10,606 nt of DNA, from assembly GCA_026770585.1 (NCBI GenBank), contig MU646383.1:665586-676191 (forward strand). Reading direction: 5' to 3'. The position numbers and the translations under genes were made by a program. This document shows, in pieces, positions 6,801 to 10,002 of the stretch (position 1 is its first letter; every line of letters begins with the position of its first letter). The stretch is from Baffinella frigidus (lineage: Eukaryota > Cryptophyceae > Cryptomonadales > Baffinellaceae). Below the pieces are notes generated by a model that did not search any database, had not been told where the DNA came from, and saw only the letters and a program-made list of their open reading frames with translations.

Positions 6801-8491
6801 CCGCGCCTGCCAAAAGTCAACAGTCGGACAAAAGTCAACAGCCAAAGTCAACTACGATCCCAAAAGTCAATAGTAAAAAACACGCTGCTCCTTGCTCAGC
6901 GTGCTCTTCCACTCCCGCGCCTGCCAAAAGTCAACAGTCCCAAAGTCAACAGCCACCCAAAAGTCAACAGCCAAAGTCAACTACGATTCCAAAAGGCAAC
7001 AGTCAAAAACACTTTGTCCTTTGGCAACAGTCAAAAATTGGAAAATTGGCCAGACCGGAAGTCAATTCCCAGGGGTTTTGGTGCAAATCCGTCAACTTTT
7101 GGAGTGAAAACGATCAGTCAACCCGAGTCAACCCGAGTCAGGCAGAGCTAGAACTAGGCCAGTCCGCCAAAACGGGAGTTCTTATCCACACTGGATAAGG
7201 ACATATGCAGGAGGTTAGGTGGCTGAAGTGTGGACTACACACTACACCCTAGACACTACACCCTACACCCTACATCCTACACTCTACACCCTACACCTTG
7301 CACCCCACACCCTACACCCCACACCCTACCCTCCACTGTACCACCGTCAAATCCTGCGCAAGTGAATTTCATCTCGAACCATACCAGAATCTGTCCTGAT
7401 GAAAAGGCGTAAGATAGCATCATTTGATGCCTAAAATAGCATATACACCCTTACCTTCCGCGTGGGGAGCCTACGATAGCGGGACAGATTCTGTCTTGGT
7501 CCGAAATTAAATTACCAGCTGGTGTCATCCACACGAGGCTATCCTTGCGAACAGAATAAAAGGACGTCAAAAAAAATTGTGGGAACTGATCACGTTTCCT
7601 CCTGCTTTTTCCGGGGGAAACGTGATCAATTGCTGACTTTTGGCGTGTTTCCTGGGCAATAATCCAATAATTGACTTGTGAATCTGTTCGTATGGATAGC
7701 CTCGTGTGGAGCTCCCCCGCCTTGAAAGCGTGGGTTCTTTATTTTACACCCTTGGAGATTTAAAATGGCTGCCATTTTAAATCTTCAAGGGTGTAAACAG
7801 CACTTCACGGTACTGTTTACGACGCAAAATGGTCTGAATGGCTGTCAAACAAAGAGCAGCGAGGGTTTAGGATCTAGGGTTTAGGGTTTAGGGTTGAGGG
7901 TTGAGGGTTTAAGATTTAGGGTTTATGTTTTGATCTCCGCGCCTTACAACGACAACCAATCACCCTGCCGACACTCCTTTGTCGATAGCGAGGGGGCCAA
8001 CGGATCGGGTGCGAATCGAAAATTTGTACCAGTCGCGTCCAATTTGTGGGCGCTAGACTTCCCATTTGGAAGGCTGGCAAGAAAATGCCCGATCCGTTTG
8101 CCCCCTCGCTATCCGAGCAAGGACCCCACAGTCAACCACCCACCGCGTTTCCTCTCGACAACCTCCCGTCGTCTCAAACCTGTTCAGAACCTGAGAGAAC
8201 ACCCCCCCTCCCGCTGCAACCGCCCCCTCAGCGGAAACCCCCGCGCCAAACAGACCAGCGCGGGACGGAAGCAAGGCTGCAGTGCCCTACGAGAAAGCGG
8301 GTGGATCTCCGCTGCTCGCACAGACACAGGACATCTCCCCTGCGGGAATTTCTCAGAGTTCTCCCCGTACCCGCTTCCTTCACGGCCTCAGAACGGCAGA
8401 ACGGAGGGCGGCAGAGGGGGAGCGCCCCAGGGGCGAAGACCCGCACCTGTTCCTTCGGGTCGACTTTCTTCCCACCGAAAAGCCACGACAT
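1..8491 (-). CDS. VPS24: VPS24/CHMP3-like ESCRT-III gene, 5' half, at least six exons (gene span)
   Basis: VPS24 (CHMP3) is a Snf7-family ESCRT-III subunit that polymerises with VPS2 on endosomal and other membranes for inward budding and scission and is removed by VPS4. Seen here: five minus-strand exons at 8491-8447, 6806-6726, 4426-4362, 3149-3098 and 1888-1835, all with AG/GT borders, phases 0,0,2,0,0, totalling 297 bases (99 codons) without a stop. Joined, they give the basic N-terminus and helices alpha1-alpha2, in the family order: a WLFG start, DPKEQ, REW, IERE, IEREE, NAKQLA, KEI.RSRR, then the SSMEM segment. Compared from memory with plant VPS24 (RDW, IERQ, IQREE, ALAKEIVRSRR, AQMNS) the alignment needs no gap; CHMP2 fits less well. 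A sixth exon follows in three versions. The family is about 200-230 residues, so the acidic C-terminus and MIM should lie beyond position 1. Introns of about 1.2-2.3 kb are filled with repeats. Whether this copy is expressed or a decaying duplicate cannot be told. Confidence 0.85.
179..240 (-). pseudogene. VPS24: VPS24 exon 6 copy interrupted by a MITE end
   Basis: From the acceptor CTGCAG| at 246-241 it reads VMGVMTASSEMMTSLLPLEA then TGA. SSEMM fits the family's SSEVM better than the copy at 312-344 does. The last residues already belong to the terminal inverted repeat of the hairpin element that begins at 192, so the exon runs into the element and no GT donor is seen before it. The element probably landed in or beside this copy. 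Confidence 0.6.
312..344 (-). CDS. VPS24: VPS24 exon 6 candidate, residues 100-110, copy with both splice sites
   Basis: 33 bases, 11 codons: VVGVMTASSEK between TTGGGCTGCAG| and |GTGTCT. It corresponds to VPS24 (M/T)VG.LSKS(S/A)E(V)M, the start of helix alpha3, and continues exon 5 in phase 0. It is one of three tandem versions sharing the acceptor block AAAGTACCGATTGGGCTGCAG (20 of its bases plus the first A). Of the three only this one has a plausible donor. It is also the shortest exon here, and it ends before the expected Met-Lys of the family, so the true exon 6 may be a further copy left of position 1. Confidence 0.55.
379..402 (-). pseudogene. VPS24: VPS24 exon 6 copy, diverged after five codons
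   Basis: Same acceptor block, ending CTGCAG| at 408-403, followed by VMGVM and then DVLER, which leaves the family sequence. It is the first of the three in transcript order. A splice into it would probably break the protein. Confidence 0.55.
428..610. repeat. Minisatellite, about 44-bp period
   Basis: Imperfect copies of GAGCTCAGCCATAACCCTCA plus AGCCTCTTC.GAGCTCAAGCCTCAA. The last stretch turns into its own reverse complement (CAAGAGGCTTCAGGGTTGGG). No gene is seen between 430 and 640. Confidence 0.7.
643..816. mobile_element. Hairpin element with 46-47-bp terminal inverted repeats
   Basis: CGCCTTCGCGAAGCAATAAT at 643 and its complement ending at 816, continuing through GGCTCCAAGCCC and ACAAATTTTGTA. 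An inner arm pair GGACACGACC/GGTCGTGTCC lies at 704-713/750-759. Non-coding. Confidence 0.8.
850..1040. mobile_element. Hairpin (MITE-like) element A2, copy 1
   Basis: Terminal inverted repeats of about 30 bp: CCACTCGAGAATGCTAGAGG at the left, CCACACGAGAACGCTAAAGG read inward at the right. The whole element matches the reverse complement of 6136-6323 (both contain GTTGTAAATATTTGTACCAG). Shares GGGGTTGT and GTACCAG with element A. Confidence 0.8.
1086..1294. mobile_element. Hairpin (MITE-like) element A, copy 2, complete
   Basis: 209 bp with ends CCACTCGAGGCTGGAAGATG and ACTCGAGGCTAGAAATGTGA (read inward), followed by similar AT-rich stretches. Same 42-bp palindrome at 1156-1197. It differs from copy 1 by only a few bases over some 190. 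Confidence 0.8.
1363..1501. mobile_element. Element B, copy 1 (reverse orientation)
   Basis: Reverse complement of 2463-2614: CCACACGGTGGACTACGGAC, then the AAAAGTCAACTTGCC, GATTTTC.GGTGTAA and GTCACGTAACACCCC blocks. Read inward its other end is CCACTCGGTGGGCTTCGG. Confidence 0.8.
1525..1593. mobile_element. Element B, partial copy in snap-back arrangement
   Basis: Bases 1525-1571 are the near-perfect inverse of 1454-1500 (47-bp arms, 24-base loop). The copy continues in element-B sequence to about 1593 and then stops. Confidence 0.8.
1622..1684. repeat. Two-copy tandem repeat, 31 bp
   Basis: GAAATAGTGCAAAGTCGGTA plus AAAGTTGATGG, then the same with three changes at 1654-1684. Apart from this and the GTATACAACGTATAC palindrome at 1802-1816, I see nothing definite in 1600-1830. 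Confidence 0.7.
1835..1888 (-). CDS. VPS24: VPS24 exon 5, residues 82-99
   Basis: 54 bases, 18 codons, phase 0 to 0, reading ANLSSMEMNLRMQMTESK. Acceptor TATGGTGACAG|GCG, donor AAG|GTGCTG. In register with the VPS24 segment AQMNS(V/I)SM.L at the end of helix alpha2 (A, S, M and L coincide), and with the exon 6 reading it carries on ungapped to the conserved G....SSE. Unlike exons 2, 3, 4 and 6 I found no second copy of it. Upstream in the transcript are four 19-bp units (1971-1896) that abut the acceptor and carry CTCTAAAA, branch-site-like. Confidence 0.8.
1896..1971. repeat. Four 19-bp tandem units abutting the exon 5 acceptor
   Basis: CATAAAATGCTTTTAGAGG and three variants at 1896, 1915, 1934 and 1953. 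On the transcript strand each unit gives CTCTAAAA followed by a T-rich stretch, ending five bases before the CAG of exon 5. Confidence 0.8.
1972..2462. other. Intron 4 remainder, no gene recognised
   Basis: Holds a solo element A2 terminus at 2190-2213 (CCACTCGAGAACGCTGGAGC), the CCTAGG/TACCGTAGG motifs shared with 4977-5016, and a CACACGGTGGAC start at the right. A 73-residue minus-strand reading at 1990-2211 contains EALMRARR but no splice sites of the right phase. Confidence 0.5.
2463..2614. mobile_element. Element B, copy 2 (forward)
   Basis: 152 bp from CCACACGGTGGACTACGG to CCCACCGAGCGGGTGG. Contains AAAAGTCAAC and the GTCACGTAAC motif common to several elements here. Confidence 0.75.
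2727..2758 (-). pseudogene. VPS24: Decayed trace of exon 4
   Basis: GCCGGGCGCGCGCGCGGATG followed by ATGTGAAG resembles the second half of exon 4 (GCGGGCGCGCGAGCGCATGA then TGTGCACCAAG). The low complexity of the GC stretch limits certainty. Confidence 0.35.
2767..2904. mobile_element. Small inverted-repeat element next to the exon 4 copy
   Basis: Perfect 18-bp arms CCACGCCAGAGGGCTCGA at 2767-2784 and their complement at 2887-2904. 138 bp in all, beginning CCAC like the others. One base after the right arm's GTGG starts the GAGGAC of the exon 4 copy's donor side. Confidence 0.6.
2911..2962 (-). pseudogene. VPS24: Full-length exon 4 copy lacking an acceptor
   Basis: Encodes the same 17 residues as exon 4 (KEIARSRRARERMMCTK), with a one-base purine change at Ala and C for T in Thr, and a donor AAG|GTCCTC. 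The base pair before it is GC, not AG: the G/C-tract hairpin element (2963-3080) touches the exon edge. A second hairpin element (2767-2904) begins just past the donor. Confidence 0.75.
2963..3080. mobile_element. G/C-tract hairpin element
   Basis: Runs of C9-C12 alternate with GAAATTTCACATGTGAATTT, then reverse into GGGGGGGGGCGAATTT. Same make-up as 5311-5390. It separates the two exon 4 copies. Confidence 0.55.
3098..3149 (-). CDS. VPS24: VPS24 exon 4, residues 65-81 (helix alpha2), intact copy
   Basis: 52 bases: one base completing the Ala codon left by exon 3, then 17 codons reading KEIARSRRARERMMCTK. This is the family's AKEIVRSRR..NRLY.NK segment, with K-E-I-x-R-S-R-R identical. Acceptor CTGACCCAG|G, donor AAG|GTCCAT. 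The length of 17 residues between the split Ala and the next exon's Ala is what VPS24 requires. Just upstream in the transcript is the long CCCTAAA/CCCTCAA array, whose last unit (CCCTAACCCCTGACCCAG) forms the acceptor region. A second full-length copy lies at 2911-2962 without an AG before it. Confidence 0.85.
3153..3540. repeat. Telomere-like array (TTTAGGG / TTGAGGG mixture)
   Basis: Degenerate 7-base units GGGTTTA, GGGTTGA, GGGTTCA and GGGTGTA, about 390 bp, within intron 3. On the transcript strand it reads CCCTAAA/CCCTCAA and ends in the exon 4 acceptor. Confidence 0.9.
3229..3244 (-). pseudogene. VPS24: Scrap of exon 4 start with acceptor
   Basis: CCCAG|GAAAGAGATTACG repeats the acceptor and first 13 bases of exon 4 within the telomere-like array. 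Very short; its identity rests on the acceptor plus KEI. Confidence 0.45.
3577..3714. mobile_element. Element B, copy 3 (forward, diverged)
   Basis: CCACACGGTGGGCTACGAAC at the left and GTAGACCACCGTGTGG at the right are terminal inverted repeats. The interior follows copy 2 (ATCAAAAGTCAACTTGC, AGGATTTTCTGGTG, TTGGTCACGTAACACCC). Confidence 0.75.
3921..3982 (-). pseudogene. VPS24: Exon 3 copy inside the CT array
   Basis: Reads IRIDDKTLGKEGRLDNAKQL(A), donor GC|GTACCC. About 215 bp from the preceding copy and almost identical to it. No acceptor. Confidence 0.7.
4136..4197 (-). pseudogene. VPS24: Exon 3 copy inside the CT array
   Basis: Reads IRIDAKTLGKEGCLDNAKQL(A) and keeps the donor GC|GTAACC, but the 5' end abuts a GA-rich tract (transcript strand) with no acceptor. 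It is open in the exon frame, with the exon-like codons GCC, AAG and CTC kept. Confidence 0.7.
4362..4426 (-). CDS. VPS24: VPS24 exon 3, residues 43-64 (alpha1-alpha2 turn), best copy
   Basis: 65 bases: 21 codons plus GC of a split alanine codon. It begins KTLNDAKKLVKEG and ends RLDNAKQL(A), the counterpart of the AIKEAAKR.D...AKALA stretch of VPS24 and of the DIKKMAKQGQMDA of CHMP2. Acceptor GGGAGCAG|AAG, donor TTGC|GTAACC. Starting at AAG (4426) rather than at the GAG-CAG just before it gives an ungapped family alignment; a start at 4432 would add Glu-Gln. The acceptor is purine-rich upstream (GCGGTTTCCCGGGAGCAG), weaker than that of the partial copy at 4561, so alternative use of that acceptor is possible. 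On the 3' side the intron runs straight into a GA-rich tract (CT on the plus strand). Confidence 0.85.
4430..4515. repeat. Short C-rich tandem repeat
   Basis: Two units of CAGCCCCCC.GAAATCGTGC with a related CATGAAATCGCACCTCAG at 4707-4724, between the two exon 3 copies. Confidence 0.5.
4519..4561 (-). pseudogene. VPS24: Partial copy of VPS24 exon 3 with a good acceptor
   Basis: After GATTTTCCAG| it reads EQKTANDANKLAKEG, then departs into a TTCAGGGTTT sequence. The 3' third (LDNAKQLA) and the donor are missing. The acceptor is better than that of the complete copy 135 bases downstream. Confidence 0.7.
4579..4703. mobile_element. AT-rich hairpin element
   Basis: AAACGGTTTTAATTCAAAAC at the left pairs imperfectly with the right end (AAGCGGTTTAAATTTAAAAC read inward). 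Both continue to GAAAAT(T)TACTACAC. The left terminus also occurs alone at 9549-9571. Confidence 0.65.
4740..4901. mobile_element. Element C, copy 1
   Basis: 162 bp with 27-bp terminal inverted repeats, CCACACAGCGGACTTCGAAG and CCACGCAGCGGGCTTCGAAG read inward. Holds the GTAGG...CCTAC and GGCCCGATTTGGGCC parts also found in the inverted copy at 9351-9512. Confidence 0.85.
4902..5286. other. Intron 2 stretch with palindromes and a 21-bp repeat, no gene
   Basis: Contains a 20-bp palindrome TAGGGTGAATGTTCACCCTA (4956-4975), GTCCTAGGCAGGTCCTAGGG, two 21-bp units ATACGTTGTATACTTGGTAA(T) at 5040-5081 running into ATACGTATACAACGTATAC, and the palindrome AGAGCTAGGATACCTAGCTC at 5258-5278. Bases 5039-5063 also occur inverted at 1793-1817. 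Confidence 0.6.
5287..5405. mobile_element. G/C-tract hairpin element flanked by 20-bp direct repeats
   Basis: Arms AATTTGGGCTCGC and, further in, ATTTCGCC.CCCCCGAAATTTC, about 40 bp on each side. Just outside, ACTGGGGCAGAGCTAGGATA occurs at 5249-5268 and again at 5408-5427. Confidence 0.7.
5485..5530. repeat. Short CCCTAAA array
   Basis: About six units of CCCTAAA/CCCTCAA, opposite in orientation to the array at 3153-3540. Confidence 0.85.
5549..5730. mobile_element. Long hairpin element (about 80-bp stem)
   Basis: TAGAGCGTTTGCGGTAATTG at the left and its near-complement at the right. Pairing continues through GTCCGTTTTGGAC, the CCG.TTTTCC part, and a perfect GATTTGTACCAGAAGTGTCC then ATTTAAA, leaving a loop of about 13 bases. 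Confidence 0.85.
6003..6036 (-). pseudogene. VPS24: Partial copy of VPS24 exon 2 (3' part with donor)
   Basis: Reads RECKNIEREEL followed by GTGAGC. K to N and a few silent changes make it the most diverged of the 3' copies. It is preceded by ATGATGCG rather than by the rest of the exon. Confidence 0.7.
6136..6323. mobile_element. Hairpin (MITE-like) element A2, copy 2, with target duplication
   Basis: Reverse-oriented relative of 850-1040. Flanked by CACCA at 6131-6135 and 6324-6328. Removing the element and one CACCA restores GCTCACCAGTTCTTCGCGC, the exon 2 end plus donor seen intact at 6720-6738. This is the clearest proof of insertion in the window. Confidence 0.85.
6327..6360 (-). pseudogene. 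VPS24: Partial copy of VPS24 exon 2, donor split by a MITE
   Basis: Reads RECKKIEREEL. The donor expected as GTGAGC is GTGCCT, because the hairpin element 6136-6323 begins there. The missing AGCGTTTTC of the intron is found on the far side of the element (6131-6121). Confidence 0.75.
6371..6530. repeat. 68-bp-arm inverted repeat of VPS24 intron 2 sequence
   Basis: Left arm 6371-6438, right arm 6463-6530, from ACTAGTAAATTAATCAGGCG inward to CCTCCTATTCAATTCC. The arms are the intron repeat that follows the exon 2 copies, so this looks like a local inverted duplication, not a classic MITE. Confidence 0.75.
6556..6600 (-). pseudogene. VPS24: Partial copy of VPS24 exon 2 (3' part with donor)
   Basis: Reads RKVDRECKKIEREEL, 15 codons, followed by GTATAG. 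It differs from exon 2 by two conservative codons (I to V, E to D) and one silent change. It is open and keeps a donor but lacks the first 12 codons and an acceptor. Confidence 0.75.
6726..6806 (-). CDS. VPS24: VPS24 exon 2, residues 16-42 (helix alpha1)
   Basis: 81 bases, 27 codons, phase 0 to 0. Acceptor TTTTGGCAG|GCG, donor CTG|GTGAGC (near-perfect consensus). It begins AREWKSTLSKEQ and continues RKIERECKKIEREEL, matching plant VPS24 RDW..KLR.E then R.IERQIRDIQREE position for position, including the single Trp, the IER repeats and the closing EE. This is the positively charged, membrane-binding first helix of the Snf7 core. Third codon positions are nearly all G or C, unlike the flanking intron. 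The 5' part with its acceptor lies in a tandem duplication of about 114 bp (partner 6883-6920), and the 3' part with its donor recurs three times downstream in the transcript (6556-6600, 6327-6360, 6003-6036). This is the only complete copy. Confidence 0.9.
6769..7010. repeat. Tandem duplication of the exon 2 acceptor region
   Basis: CGCTGCTCCTTGCTCAGCGT at 6769 recurs at 6883 (offset 114). Each unit continues through the acceptor into AAAAGTCAACAG and CAAAGTCAACTACGATYCC. Confidence 0.85.
6883..6920 (-). pseudogene. VPS24: Partial copy of VPS24 exon 2 (5' part with acceptor)
   Basis: Reads AREWKSTLSKEQR, then leaves the exon into intron-like TGTTTTTTACTATTG. It is base-identical to the matching part of exon 2, preceded by the same TTGACTTTTGGCAG acceptor, and offset by exactly 114 bp. 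It lies upstream of the complete exon in the transcript and has no donor. Confidence 0.8.
7228..7338. repeat. CCCTACA minisatellite
   Basis: Some 15 degenerate 7-base units (CCCTACA, CACTACA, CCCCACA), resembling the telomere-like unit. Bases 7140-7228 and 7339-7528 hold no gene; an inverted pair CAGAATCTGTCC/GGACAGATTCTG lies at 7385-7396/7482-7493. Confidence 0.85.
7529..7709. mobile_element. Hairpin (MITE-like) element E
   Basis: 181 bp. CCACACGAGGCTATCCTTGC at the left, CCACACGAGGCTATCCATAC read inward at the right, both followed by GAACAGA. Inner palindrome TGATCACGTTTCC/GGAAACGTGATCA at 7587-7626. Confidence 0.8.
7743..7797. repeat. 27-bp-arm quasi-palindrome
   Basis: TTTACACCCTTGGAGATTTA through AAATGGC, then its complement with one mismatch, and practically no loop. 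Confidence 0.75.
7862..7927. repeat. Telomere-like array
   Basis: GGGTTTA/GGGTTGA units in VPS24 intron 1, same orientation as 3153-3540. Confidence 0.85.
7984..8113. mobile_element. Hairpin element in VPS24 intron 1
   Basis: 25-bp arms GATAGCGAGGGGGCCAACGG plus ATCGG (7984-8008) and the complement at 8089-8113 with one mismatch. 130 bp in all. Confidence 0.7.
8114..8446. other. GC-rich 5' end of VPS24 intron 1
   Basis: Open in several frames on both strands because of high GC content, but none of the translations resembles a protein I know, and it follows directly on the exon 1 donor in the transcript. Confidence 0.5.
8447..8491 (-). CDS. VPS24: VPS24 exon 1, residues 1-15, with start codon
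   Basis: Reads MSWLFGGKKVDPKEQ and ends CAG|GTGCGG, a normal donor, in phase 0. The hydrophobic MSWLFG followed by lysines is the amphipathic, membrane-inserting N-terminus typical of VPS24 (compare M.FLFGK..DPKEQ), and DPKEQ leads directly into the family's (V)REW motif, supplied here by exon 2. The ATG at 8491-8489 is chosen because it has G at -3, because no other ATG precedes it in frame, and because an in-frame TGA lies at 8608-8606. Reading on past the donor gives a 50-residue intronic tail with no resemblance to the family. Next exon 1.64 kb downstream. Confidence 0.85.
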
Positions 8492-8864
8492 GCCGCCCGG
8501 ATTGAGCTTGAAGTTGCACTGAACCCCGAGTGAAGACTCTCGCCCTGCTGAAGCAGCGTCAGCGACGCCCCGTAGGTCGCGTTGGGTGACCGCTCTCAAG
8601 AGCTCTCAAGGCTGCATGAAGCACCCTGCAGCGGCGTCGGGGATGAGAGCGCGCGAGCGGGAAGAGGCGGACACGGAGCGCTGACCACCCCCCAACCAAA
8701 TTTGGCAACGAGGACAGCCTACACGACAAATTCGAAAATCCGAAAGGGGCCCGTTTGCAAATCGAGACCCTCCTGAAAGTCAACTCCCGTTTGCAATAGG
8801 AATTTGAGCCGTTTTGTCAACTTAACAAGGATTCGAACCAGGATCCCGGGATCCGGTTTTTAGT
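8492..8864. other. Putative VPS24 5' untranslated and promoter region
   Basis: No TATA box or other core element is recognisable. GAGAGCTCTTGAGAGC lies about 100 bases upstream of the ATG on the transcript strand. The stretch has higher GC content than the introns. It includes the perfect palindrome GGATCCCGGGATCC at 8841-8854. Confidence 0.35.
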
Positions 8865-8960
8865 CAAAATCACCGCCCAGAGTTCGTCCCCAAAGGTTCT
8901 CCTCGTCGGGCGTCTTGCTCCACCTTGATCAAGGGGGACGAACTCTGGGCGGTGATTTTG
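8865..8960. mobile_element. Hairpin element upstream of VPS24
   Basis: Perfect 27-bp arms CAAAATCACCGCCCAGAGTT plus CGTCCCC, separated by 42 bases. Confidence 0.75.
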
Positions 8961-8967
8961 AATAAAA

Positions 8968-9303
8968 ATGCCCCTTACTTCAGCGTCGCTCGATGCTGAT
9001 GGAAAGATGAGAGAAGGAGGGGGTTTCCCTTTCTCATCCTCTCGCACCTTGTCATCCTCTGATCTCGTGCTGGACCAGCTCGTGGCCAGCGCGCAGGGGC
9101 GGCACGATCATCACGAGCATGGAGACGGGCTGGGCCAGGAACAACATGGAGGCTCTGGCGCAGCGCAGGAGCTGCTTTGCGGCGCGGGCATCGAGGGCCT
9201 TCACCACCAACTCCAGGGAGCGTCAGACCAACTTCAGGGAATGGCGGACCAGCTCCAGGGAGTGTCAGACCAAGGCTACATCTACGACGTGATGCCGCAC
9301 CAG
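8968..9303. other. GC-rich candidate coding region, strand unresolved
   Basis: Plus strand: open from ATG 8968, ending ..GYIYDVMPHQ with CAG|GTTGAC at 9301-9306, which would suit a plus-strand gene continuing to 9675; composition rich in His, Gln and Gly. Minus strand: an open stretch from about 9222 down to 9055 reads LELVVKALDARAAKQLL and later SMLFLAQPVSMLVMIV, more protein-like, but bounded by TGA on both sides. I recognise neither. Confidence 0.25.
9208..9270. repeat. Three 21-bp in-frame tandem units
   Basis: CAACTCCAGGGAGCGTCAGA(C) and two variants at 9229 and 9250. On the plus strand they give the heptads QLQGASD, QLQGMAD and QLQGVSD. On the minus strand two of the three contain an in-frame TGA. 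Confidence 0.85.
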
Positions 9304-9350
9304 GTTGACCGACTATTCTCAAGTTGACCAAGTAGAGAGAGACACGGCTC

Positions 9351-9512
9351 TACACAGCGGGTTACGAAGGGAGTTTCGGCCCAAATCGGGCCACCTTTCC
9401 GTAACCTTATCCTCAGGAACCCCCCCTATGCCCCAACGGATTGCCTACCGTAGGGTCGTAGGTCTTATCGTTTAAGGGTGATTCGAAATCCCCTTCAAAG
9501 TCCGCTGTGTGG
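9351..9512. mobile_element. Element C, copy 2 (inverted relative to copy 1)
   Basis: Also 162 bp. Reverse complement of 4740-4901 with scattered substitutions; right end CCACACAGCGGACTTTGAAG read inward. The two copies form a 4.4-kb-spaced inverted pair. Confidence 0.85.
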
Positions 9513-9607
9513 AGAGGGGGTGGTATACTGAGGTGCGATGTCATGGGGAAACGGTTTTAATTCAAAACTTTGTCGATGAGGCTGCGAAGAGTCCCGCGCG
9601 CGTTGTC

Positions 9608-9674
9608 AACCTAAAACCCAAAACCCCAATCCCCCCAAAACCCCAAACCCTAACCCCCAAACCCCAAACCGCAG
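9608..9674. repeat. CCCCAAA/CCCTAAC array before a plus-strand acceptor
   Basis: Pyrimidine-rich on the plus strand, contains CCCTAACCC, and ends CCGCAG| at the start of the exon-like block at 9675. Confidence 0.75.
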
Positions 9675-9743
9675 GTGCCAAACGTGACGGGGGCGGTGGT
9701 CGGGCCAACGGTGCACATCACCGTCAAGATCGGAAACCACGAG
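9675..9743 (+). CDS. Exon-like block of an unidentified plus-strand gene
   Basis: 69 bases, 23 codons between AACCGCAG| and |GTTTGC, reading VPNVTGAVVGPTVHIT then VKIGNHE. Third positions are mostly G or C, in sharp contrast to the C/A arrays on either side. The alternation of hydrophobic and polar residues looks like two beta strands; a C2-type domain (..V.VKIGN..) is a possible but unproven reading. A shortened copy lies at 9885-9911. Together with the VNGGMRYKA blocks further right it may be part of a gene divergent from VPS24. Phase, start and family are unknown. The minus-strand reading of the same bases is less protein-like. Confidence 0.4.
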
Positions 9744-9751
9744 GTTTGCAG

Positions 9752-9884
9752 TTTTTGGTTTTGGGGTTTTGGGTTGTTTGGGTTTTGGGGTTTTGAGCGG
9801 GTTTGGGGTTTGGGGGTTTAAGGGTTTGGGGGTTGAGGGGTTGGGGGTTTGGAGGTTTGGGGTTTGGGGTTTGGGGTTTAGGGT
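9752..9884. repeat. GGGTTT(G) array
   Basis: Degenerate GGTTTGGGGTTTTGGG units, opposite strand sense to the arrays on either side. The long readings through it are artefacts. Confidence 0.85.
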
Positions 9885-9911
9885 ACGGTGTACATCACCG
9901 TCACGAGGTTC
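9885..9911 (+). pseudogene. Decayed copy of the 9675-9743 block
   Basis: ACGGTGTACATCACCGTCA then CGAGGTTCGCA matches the 3' part and donor of 9675-9743, with AGATCGGAAACCA missing. Confidence 0.6.
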
Positions 9912-9971
9912 GCAAGCCCTAAACCCCAACCGCTTACCCCGAACTCCTTACTCCTCGCCCCCCAAACCGAA

Positions 9972-10002
9972 GGTGAACGGAGGGATGCGGTACAAAGCGT
10001 GG
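9972..10002 (+). repeat. VNGGMRYKA-coding block, copy 1
   Basis: GTGAACGGAGGGATGCGGTA then CAAAGCGTGG after ACCGAAG|. Possible short exon with donor AAAGC|GTGGGC. Identical to copy 2. Confidence 0.4.

Noticed and set aside
6689-7198. Plus-strand readings of 148-169 residues with repeated KSQQ/KVNS
   Set aside because: Antisense to exon 2 and its 114-bp duplication. The repeats come from the AAAAGTCAAC motif.
8046-8599. Several readings of 80-200 residues over exon 1 and intron 1
   Set aside because: GC-rich sequence open in many frames. Only the 15 codons from the ATG at 8491 match a family, and they are followed by a donor.
8829-8839. GGTTCGAATCC on the minus strand, a tRNA B-box match
   Set aside because: No A box at the right distance, no paired T stem and no acceptor stem. 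At most a trace of a tRNA-derived SINE.
9055-9222. Minus-strand KALDARAAKQLLRCARASM as a further VPS24 exon
   Set aside because: The similarity to the alpha2 segment is weak, it lies upstream of exon 1, and the segment is already supplied by exons 4 and 5.
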